Origin: Aptenodytes patagonicus
Taxonomy: Eukaryota > Chordata > Aves > Sphenisciformes > Spheniscidae
Assembly: GCF_965638725.1 (NCBI RefSeq)
Contig: NC_134949.1
Span: forward strand, 76,352,017 to 76,416,016
Direction: 5' to 3'
Length of the DNA stretch: 64,000 bases
Part shown: positions 34,985-64,000 of the stretch, piece after piece
Layout: the number at the start of each line of letters is the position of its first letter
How positions within the stretch are numbered: the stretch's first letter is position 1
Notes under the pieces: generated by a model
The model's input: only the letters and a program-made list of their open reading frames with translations
Databases searched by the model: none
What the model was told of the DNA's origin: nothing
Program-made: the position numbers and the translations under genes

Positions 34985-36639
34985 GAAGAAATGAAACGTA
35001 AATCCTTCCAACCCATCGAAAGTACAAATTGGGACTTTGCTTCCCCTTAAGTAGTCGCTTGAAGGATTTGGGTTTTGTATTGTATGGATAGTAGGTTTTT
35101 CTCAACTACTTTTGACCTCCTTGAACTAAAACTTCATGTATGAAACCAATTTTGCAGGAAGTAGTGGTAATATGATTCTGTTCTGTTTCACTCCAATGTG
35201 CATGTTCAGTAGATAGCTGCTCTTACCTTTACCCCATCCACAGCTGTGTGTTTGAATTCCGATTCGAGGCGCTACACTTCTCTTGTTAATCTGGTTTTGA
35301 AAGTCTACCATGTTTAATGATTCATTTCCACTGTAAATGAGCAACTTCTCAAAAATAAAGTAAATTCTTAAAGACTTTAACTACATCTGCTTAACGTGGA
35401 AGCGTCACACTGGCAGGCTGGCGGAGGCACCCTCTTACTGTGTTAGAAGACTATGGGGTCAGGAGAGGGGTGAATTTGAACAATAGCGGTTGAAGTACGT
35501 AAACCCTGAAGACAATTCCTGCTACTACCCATTTCTGATTTTGTGTAACTGCTGTAGCAGGAATACAGAAATCGATCCTCTCCCCTGGAAGAGAAGTTTG
35601 ACTATGGATGTTTGCTCTATGGCTAACTCTGTAGGCCTTGGCTCGACTAGCACAAACTTGTGCCAGAACTGATCCTCTGCACATACCAGGGTTGGCTGGT
35701 GTTTCTGCCCCTCCTCCCTCCCTTCCCCCCCCCGAACTAAATGACACTGGAGATGGGACATAAATAATCTTTGAAATATAGATAAGTAATCACTGCAGTA
35801 GAGCTGTTGGCAACAGCAAGTCTTCACAGGCGTTGATTCCAGAACAGAATTAAAAAAAAAATAAAAATGATGGCAAATAGACAGTACACTACCTTGTGAT
35901 GAAATGTATGTGCTTCAGTTTCTAGCACCACATTGATGTGAAAAACAGTCCTTCCACATCAACTTAACTCCTCTACAATATGTTGCAGTTAAACCTATTC
36001 TGAATGAATACCTCTATATACAAAATTTAACGTACCCTTCTCAGTAACTGGTAAAAGATTATCCAGACATGGTAACAAAGGGCCAAAGTGTAAGTTTAGA
36101 GAACAGTAGCAGGTTCACGCTTTTTTCCCCCCCATTGGACGCAGTCAGTACTGAAGAATGTCGTGTTTTCTGTAAGTTTATGGAAGGCATTTGATAGAAG
36201 AAAACAAATGTGCACCTGGGAACAAACACAGAGTAGCTATTCGGAGCATTTTACAGTTTCAGACTGCTGTTAGACTAATGCAGACAAGGTGTCTGGGGCA
36301 TGACTGAAGACGGTACAGGCCAAGCAGCATGCCCCAGTGACTGAGAAGCGCAACCTCACCTGGCGAGGCTCTGCTCATCGCAGAGCGCAGAACGCAAAAG
36401 CAGCAGGGACCAGAGGAGATGGATCAGTGCGATAAAGCGTTCTGTCAAAGTGTGGCGGCACCCCCTCTTGGAGGAAGGGAACACCAGTGGGCAAAGACAA
36501 CAGCTTTGTGACAGGCAATGAGAAGTACAAGAAATAAACTGGGAACAACTGCCGAACACATGCAATTCATGGGATGCTCCGTTACAGAGATGAGGCGCTG
36601 AAATTCTTGGAGAGAAAAAGCAAACTGGGACAGAAACTC
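34985..36639. other. intergenic region between ETFRF1 and KRAS 3' ends
   Basis: About 1.6 kb between convergent transcripts. No gene or known repeat recognised. A pyrimidine/C-rich tract lies at 35710-35735. Confidence 0.75.
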
Positions 36640-39600
36640 ACAATAACTATTTTTTATTACATTACAATAAATAGGAGCAGTACAGTTTTGACAAAAAAAT
36701 GACAAATTCCAGATCACCTCACAGCACATACTCCTAAAAACATTAAAAATTTTAAAACAAACAGTGGTCTCTTTTTTTTTTTCTTTTTTTAACTTAATGT
36801 CTGGTATGACCAACATTCCTAGGTCACGCAACCAAATGATGGAAAAACTGGATCACACTGCATATGTTCCACATCAAATAAAGCACAATGTACAAAATGT
36901 GCATGTTTCAGTTTACACTATACAAAAATAGTTAAAATACATTCCAGGTAAACATATTACATTAAGAAGTCATTCTAGTAAGAAGTTGGCACTCAAGAGG
37001 AAAAAGCAGAAGTATTTTCAACGTGAAAACACAAGACAGTGGAATAAAGAAATGTTAGGAAAGATTTACCATCTATGTAGCTTTATGTAAACTTGAGACA
37101 AAATGATTTCTTTACAGTTTGATGGTCTTCAAAGGTAATAATTGTATTGCTTCATAGTATAGACAAGAGCAGAAGATTGTGTGTCAGTATTTACCCATTA
37201 CAGAGATCCCGTTACTGTAACAAGATCTATACAGTGAAAATTCAAGTTAGCAAAGATTTTAGGGCAATGGGACTGGTCAAAAGAATTAAATTTCAGTTTT
37301 GAGAAAACCAATGATGAAGTTGTTTACCAGAGTTACATAAAGCTACTGTAAGAAGGTGTTACTCCCTGACACATGGCAATTTAATGTATTAACGCGGTAA
37401 GTGATTCACATGTTCATTTAGTAGTTGCTATCAGAACAGACAGCATCCAGGTATGTTCTTTGAAAGCATTTCAAATAGGGAAAGACAATTATAAAAATCA
37501 ACTTGTGCAAGCTGCAATCCAACATGCTTCACCAAATCTCAACAAATATTAAGACAAAACTGCACAACAGTGGCAAGGATGTGTATTTTTTTAAACAAAA
37601 AGTAAATGAGGGCTCATCTAAATAGATTTTGTACTGATTTAATTAGATTGGTAGCTACAGATCACATTTACTGAAAAAAACCCACTATTTTATATATAGC
37701 TTTATATTGGAGCTATATAAAGCCACATTGATGATTAAGACATTTCAGCTAAAATTTCTCATAACAGTTTTTAGTTCAATTAACATAAGAATTTTAGACC
37801 TGCCCTAATTTTACATGCAGTGTGACTCAGTTACCAAAAATCTTCCAGTAATCTTGAGATTACTTCCATTTGCTCAAGGTATACTATCCACTTTTGCTAC
37901 ATTCTTCATATATAATCAAGAGTGTCTAAAGTGTGCAAATAACCAACTTGTCTCCAAAAACTCCAAAAGGTTTTAACCTTGGAAGCTATAAAATGTTTTG
38001 CAACATTAAGCATCTGTTCTTACTCCTTATTGGTCCTTATGATATAATGTTAGATTCTCCTATTACTGTTCTTCAGAATATTTCATAATCTAAGGTCTAT
38101 TTCACATCGAAGCTGAAACGAGGGGAGGGTGTCTGGGTTTTGGTGGAGGGTGGGGAGAGAGAGGGGCAGGCAGGCAGGGAAAGGCATTATTTCTGTCAGC
38201 CACACTAAAATTTAAAAAAAAAAAAAAAACCAAAAAACACCAAACCAAACTCACAGCAATCCAGATAGTATACATCCCCTGCCAGCTTTGCAACTCTCCA
38301 CCTACAAGAATCACTGTGGTTTGGGTTTTGTTTTTTTTTTTTTTTGAAGAAGCAGCAAAAGAATACTCTTCTCATGCAGTTGCACCTTTGACATCATATA
38401 AATGGTCCAAGTTACACAGGTATATAAAAATTGTACTGTGTAAAGTTTCCACATCATTGTTTAGGTATATCTTAGGTTAGGGCAATGCTGCTATTCCCTG
38501 TTCCAAACTTTCCCGTGTCCTGAGCTATCCTACTTCAATGTCTTGTGTTTTATTTTTTTCAGGTACACCAGAGTCACATTTTCAAATTTTACTCTGCAGC
38601 TGAGTTAGGTACTATGAAGAAGCATACCTTCAGGAACCCGGGCCCTAATGAAACAATCAGACAATGCAACGTTTACAGTAAGACAACAGGAACTGGCAAC
38701 ACCGGAATTACTGGCTCTTACTTTAGTGCAGAATAACTAGACTACTGCAGGACCAAAAATGAAAGCTTCTGCAAAATTTCTGCATTAATTCCAATCAGAA
38801 AAAAAAAGGGGCGGGGAGGGGTCACAAGAGAACTTAATCACAGAGAAAGACAACATTAAAATCTTGGTCTAGCTTCATGACAGTCTAGACACTGGAATGC
38901 CACTCACCAACCATTTAATCTGTGCAACAAAACTAGTACTTCACGAACATCACAAACAACATTGACTCTGGAAACCATGTTCTATGCTGACGGTTTGTGC
39001 AAATTCCACACCATTTTTTATGGCATAGTGGATTTCCAAATTATTTGCATGAAGCAGCTAAACTCAACTCATTCATTCACTCATTTGATATTACTAGAAT
39101 TTAAAATTCCTCCCCTATTTTGCACAAAATGGGCATCTGGAAATATTTCATGCCACTCTTGGGGAAATGGGTTTACTTCGCTATATAATTTAGGATTCAT
39201 TCTGATTTAATTCTTATGGCAAATTCTGGATCCATGTATGAATTAACCTAAGAATTTGAATCAACTTATCTGTTAAGGCTTTCTAGTATTTCCTAGAGAC
39301 ACTAAGGGTGAAATCCTGTACCTACTGAACAAAGCTAAAGATTTGCCACTGAGGGTCAGGAGAGCTAGGATTTCACCTTGGTCTTCAGACACAAAAAGTT
39401 AGTGGAAGTCTTAAAGCAATGCATTAACAATAGCAAATCAACCTAATCAGAACTTTTACTTTTTCCATTGCCAGATGTGCATTGTTGTCTTTTTTTAATT
39501 TTTCTTTTTTTTATAGAAAAAATAGAGTATTTAAGGAGTGACCGTGACAAATTGCGGTGAAAAATTTTTTTTGTGAAAGTTTTATCTTTACATTCATTAA

Positions 39601-40198
39601 AGTTGATCTGAAATGCTACAAGACTAGATGCCTAGAAGCAAAATCTACAGGAAGACTATAAAGGCTTCTGGTCTCTCTATATTGCAGTCAGTCTACAATA
39701 AAAGAAAGGCTGAAATGAAAGTCTCTTTTGCTAACTAGTCCTTTTTCCCAACCAGATTTAAAAACCAAAAAATTAAAGGGGATGTTAGAATGTGTAGAGC
39801 ATCATTTCATTGTTTGGTTTGCACACAGAACAGAAGTTCACAATCAGTAAGAAAAATAGGAAGTTAGCAACTGTGCATGCACCAAAGAGTCCTAAGACAG
39901 TTCTCAGGTTGTGTGTGTGTGGTTTTTTGTTTGGGTTTTTTTTGCTATTATTGATGGGGTTTGTTTTTTGTTGTTTTTTTTTTTTTTTCACAGGCATTGC
40001 TAGTTCAAGAACCAACAGTCAAAGAATACTGGCACTTTAAGAGGAATGAAGTTTCCACTGTCATTTAAAACAAGCATTCAGGTAAAGCTAACAGGATCAT
40101 GAAGCAGAAAGTAAAGTAATGCTAAAACAAATGCTAATAATTTAGTGTAATGTACAAAAATTACTTAAGTACTTCTTAAGAATAAGGATAAGTTGTAT
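36640..40198 (-). other. KRAS: KRAS 3' UTR
   Basis: AT-rich region following the 4B stop, about 3.5 kb, ending near an AATAAA (minus strand) at 36653-36658. The segment around that signal (TACTCCTATTTATTGTAATG-like, then AATAAAAAATAG) resembles the mammalian KRAS 3' UTR as I remember it. Other minus-strand AATAAA copies, such as 38548-38553, could give shorter forms. In 4A transcripts this same region is 3' UTR, because exon 4A splices onto exon 4B. An inverted repeat lies at 37693-37719. Confidence 0.8.
36653..36658 (-). terminator. KRAS: probable distal KRAS poly(A) signal
   Basis: AATAAA on the minus strand at the end of the conserved-looking 3' UTR. Confidence 0.65.
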
Positions 40199-60914
<20,716 letters not shown>

Positions 60915-60923
60915 TTAGCAGAC

Positions 60924-62073
60924 CTGATGACAAAGAAACCAACATTAAGCAGAAAGAGTCAGGCTCCGACTAAATGAGGATGCTGTTGGTGCGTTTTCTT
61001 TCAGTATCACGTTCCTTTACTATTACCGGAAAGCAACTCCCTCCCTGAAAGACAAGACAAAAAGCTGTGAGGGAATGCTCTTTCTCAAACAAAATTATAC
61101 ATAGGAAACGTAGCATGGGCACTAAGCTGAAAGGCACCGATTACAAAGAGATAAAAAAGCAAAGCTTACACTAAATTCTGAAAAAGGTCAAGGAGTATTT
61201 CTTGCGGGGCAAAGATTTTGTTCTCCACTGCTTTCTCCCAAAGCCCCGGTGACTCTGGAAGACCTCCCGGATTTTTACGAAAGCCGGGCCAAACCGAGCG
61301 CCCCTCAGGTTGAGCCACAAACCCGGCAGCCCGCCTCCTGCAAACGGCTGGGACGGGACAGGCTCGGCTGCGAGCACAGCTTCACCTCCCCACTTGTTTT
61401 TTTTCCCCCGGGCGAGCCCAGCGCGACCGCCCCCCGAGCTCCGCCACGGGGCCAGCGGCGGGAGCCCCCCACCTCCCCCGGGGCTCGGGGTGCCGCTGCC
61501 CGCCCCGCCCCGGCTCCCCTCGGCCAGGAGTCAGCGACGCGGCCGGGCCGCTGAAACTTTCCGGCCCGGCGCCCCAGCCCCGCGCACGGGGGCTTTAAGG
61601 ATTGGGGGGGGTGGGGGGGTGGGCGGAATAAATAAAGATATGAGGGAAAGGGGAGGGGTAGCGGGTTGACTCGGCATAAGCCGCCGGGTGCCGGACTCCC
61701 GGAGGGCGTTGGCCACCTGTCCCGCCGCCCCCTCCCGCGGCCGCCGAGCCACCGCCCGCGCCGCGGGGAAGGACGGCGGAGGGGCAGGCGAAGGCTGCTC
61801 CGGGGGATGCCGGCAGAGGGGGAGCGGGGCAGGGCGCAGCCCCGCGGGCGGCAGCGGGACGGGCGCCGGGAGGCGGCCCCCGCCCGGCTTGCCGGCGTTT
61901 CTGCCCCTCCGCGGGGCGATGCCGGAGGGAGGAAGGGGGACGGGGGAGGGGGGTGCCCGGCTCCGGGAAGCCGCACCGCTTCCCCCTGCCCCACCTCGAA
62001 AGGAAAGGGGGGGAAGAAAGCAAGCGCGGCGGACTGCGTCCCGGTTCAGCGACGTAGAGGATAGGCGGGTACC
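60924..62073 (-). other. KRAS intron 1
   Basis: Between exon 2 and the proposed exon 1. The proximal part is AT-rich; from about 61230 it is CpG island. A run GGGGGGGG-T-GGGGGGG-T-GGG at 61604-61623 is a likely G-quadruplex on the plus (template) strand. Confidence 0.75.
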
Positions 62074-62180
62074 TGCCTGGCGCTGCAGCGGGCCGCGGGA
62101 GCACGCCGGCGCCTCCCTTGCCCGCCCCGTCGCGGCGGCCGCTCCGCGTCCCTTTCCGTCCCGGTCTGAAATGGCGGGGG
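62074..62180 (-). other. KRAS: KRAS non-coding exon 1 (3' part)
   Basis: The minus strand has CCCGCCATTTCAGACCGGG and then, about 90 nt on, GCCAGGCAG|GTACCC, a good donor. The block resembles the mammalian exon 1 (CCGCCATTTCGGACTGGGAG ... CTCCCAG|GTGCGG as I recall). The transcription start lies upstream and is not resolved. Confidence 0.65.
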
Positions 62181-62230
62181 ACGGGGAGGGCTGGGGCTGG
62201 AGCTGCCGAGGGAGCCGAGCGCCGAGAGGG

Positions 62231-62255
62231 TGGATGGATGGATGGATGGATGGAC
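62231..62255. repeat. (GGAT)n microsatellite in KRAS 5' region
   Basis: About six tandem TGGA/GGAT units just upstream of the conserved exon 1 block. Confidence 0.9.
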
Positions 62256-62330
62256 GGGCGCGATCGATGCGCTCCGCGCTCCCCCGCCCCTTGCGGCAGC
62301 CCCGGCCCGCCCCCTCCCTCCCTCCTCCTC

Positions 62331-62408
62331 CTCCCCCTCCTCCCGCCGCGCCGCCTCAACCGCCCGCGGCCGCGGGCGGTTGAGGCGGCGCGGCGGGAGG
62401 AGGGGGAG
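62331..62408. repeat. perfect 78-bp palindrome
   Basis: Two 39-bp arms, no spacer, no mismatch, centred on GCGGCCGC between 62369 and 62370. I checked base pairing position by position; it stops at 62330/62409. Very GC-rich, in the KRAS promoter. Confidence 0.95.
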
Positions 62409-62740
62409 AGAAGAGGGAGGGAGGGAGGGGTCGGGACCGCCCGTTGCGGGCAGCGGGGGCTCGGAGGCGGCGTTTCGTGTCGCAGCGTGAGGGAAAGCCT
62501 GGCCGGGAAGCGTGCGCTCGAGGGTGGTGAAGGGAAATAAGTACAATTCCAGCGTTTCCTCGCCATTTCCCCCTCCCTCATCGCCGACGGGGACCCGGCG
62601 CGCCCCGCCGCAGCTCCTCAGAGCGAGGGGCTGAGGAAAAGAGGCTCAAGTGCCGCCGTAAGGCTTTCTGCCGGTTCATCCTGAGGGGAGCGCGTTGGCT
62701 GCCCGGCCGAGGCAGGCGTAAGACAGCGTCTGGCTAAACA

Positions 62741-64000
62741 TAAAAAGCATTTTTATCCGTAGCCGGTCACGAAAATGTCAGCAGAGGCCTTGCGGAACTG
62801 CTGCGAAACTTAGGCGCCCGTTAAAGTTGGTCGGCTTTCACTCTTTACAAAATAAAACGCCAGGCTTTATTACAGCTAGCGGGATGCTCTGTATAAAAGT
62901 TGATAAACGCAGGGGTTTTTTGGAAGCAAGTTAGCAATTGCATAGCGAAGCCTGCTTTCTTATTAAAAGGCCAAAACCATAATTCCCTGTAATGGAAAGG
63001 CTCTAATGTGTAGATGAATATAATGTCATTTATATGCCTGTGTTACATCCCAAGCAGTAAGATTTTTTTGAAACCCGTCGCCACGTCTCGGACAAAGGCA
63101 ATGAACGTTATTCCTAACGAAGCTTATCCTGAGGGTAACTCTAGCGATGTCGACTGGCTCACACAAGGGATTAATTTGGCCAGTTTTGCTTTCCCTCTTT
63201 AAATTGGAAGGTCAAAAATAAATACGTTGTGTCTACACATCTGGTGTGCAAGAGTTTTAATTTAGGAGGCTGGAGCTTTGTTCTCTGCAACTGCGTGTGA
63301 CAACTTCCAGCTTCTTTCATTCTCAGCGTGCATCTCAGGGGCTCTGCTTTTGGGCCGTACCCAGCTGAGCATCGAAGGCATTAACCCTCTGGGACTATGC
63401 CATCTAATTTAGAAAGTGTGTTCCTGTGATTAATTCACGTAAATAAGCTAAAGCCCCTGTTGGTGTTGTTCGGCACTACTCCCTGATGCTAAGGCTCGGG
63501 TGGAAAACAAACACAACTTTGAGCTGCTGTGTGAAACATGGTGTGTCTTCAGGCAGAGACCGCAAAAGATCAGACGAGCTTTTCTTGTATTCTTGAAACG
63601 AGTCTTTTTCTGTCACTGAAATCAGTAACAAAAGTCCTGTGGACTCCTATGGGAGCTTCTGTAAGGGTATTCATATGCAGTGGGAGGGTATATATTGCCA
63701 TGAACTGTGGAGAAAATGAAATTGGGAAACTATGATCCCCATTTCTCCTCTCCCAGTGATTTAAGCGTTAGTAACCTGGTCATTTTTGTGTTAAATGTTC
63801 TTACTAGACAGTTTCCCAACAACCTCAATAAAAGAGACTCGCAAAAATACATATGACAGTGTAACATGAAACCATCTCGCAAATTAGAGTTAAAACTGAG
63901 TGATTCAGTTTGCTTATTAAGTCGGCTACCTCACATGAGCAGATGTAAAAACCAAAAGAAAGACCTGCTTTCAAAGAACAAGTAGCCTGGTGGTAAAACC
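62741..64000. other. upstream flank of KRAS
   Basis: Ordinary base composition; no exon, gene or known repeat recognised. Confidence 0.75.

Larger units (their letters stand above)
61230..62740. promoter_or_regulatory. KRAS: KRAS CpG island and promoter region
   Basis: About 1.5 kb of very GC-rich, CpG-dense DNA with many GGGCGG/CCGCCC (Sp1-type) sites covering exon 1 and upstream. No TATA box seen. Long open frames on both strands here reflect the lack of AT-rich stop codons. Confidence 0.88.

Noticed and set aside
61595-62581. 328-codon and other long open frames on both strands in the KRAS CpG island
   Set aside because: Composed of Pro/Arg/Gly/Ala low-complexity sequence, overlapping on several frames; this is the expected result of GC-rich DNA lacking stop codons.

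Overview
The window is vertebrate nuclear DNA and almost certainly avian. Genes are split into short exons with consensus splice sites. The interspersed repeats I can recognise are CR1 LINEs with the avian-type 3' end (repeats of ATTCTATG), and all proteins match vertebrate families. The species cannot be fixed from the sequence alone. The gene order is IRAG2 (LRMP) - DNAI7 (CASC1) - ETFRF1 (LYRM5) - KRAS. I joined exons by hand; every junction keeps phase and uses GT-AG.

Layout. (1) 149-5298, + strand: the last eight coding exons of IRAG2, a tail-anchored ER/nuclear-envelope protein; its 5' part lies outside the window. (2) 5772-33417, - strand: complete DNAI7 in 17 coding exons (775 codons), an axonemal dynein-associated protein. 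It is tail-to-tail with IRAG2, with only 473 bp between the stop codons. Its introns hold three CR1 copies of different ages. (3) 33418-33619: a short GC-rich divergent promoter shared by DNAI7 and ETFRF1, with a CCAAT box and a near-consensus RFX X-box. (4) 34553-34914, + strand: ETFRF1 (86 codons, two coding exons), a mitochondrial LYR-family regulator of the electron-transfer flavoprotein. (5) about 36640-62073, - strand: KRAS with a roughly 3.5 kb 3' UTR, both alternative last coding exons (4B and 4A), coding exons 4, 3 and 2, and a non-coding exon 1 in a CpG island (about 61.2-62.7 kb). (6) 62.7-64 kb: upstream flank with no recognised gene.

The genes share no pathway. The locus shows ordinary vertebrate synteny with one divergent and one convergent gene pair. 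The most notable local features are: an exact triplication of the 22-bp segment carrying the KRAS4A stop codon and splice donor, which yields three identical tandem 5' splice sites; a perfect 78-bp GC-rich palindrome in the KRAS promoter; an X-box in the DNAI7/ETFRF1 promoter; and a CR1 with a nearly intact reverse-transcriptase frame. I found no prokaryotic-type system, CRISPR array, RNA gene or endogenous retrovirus.
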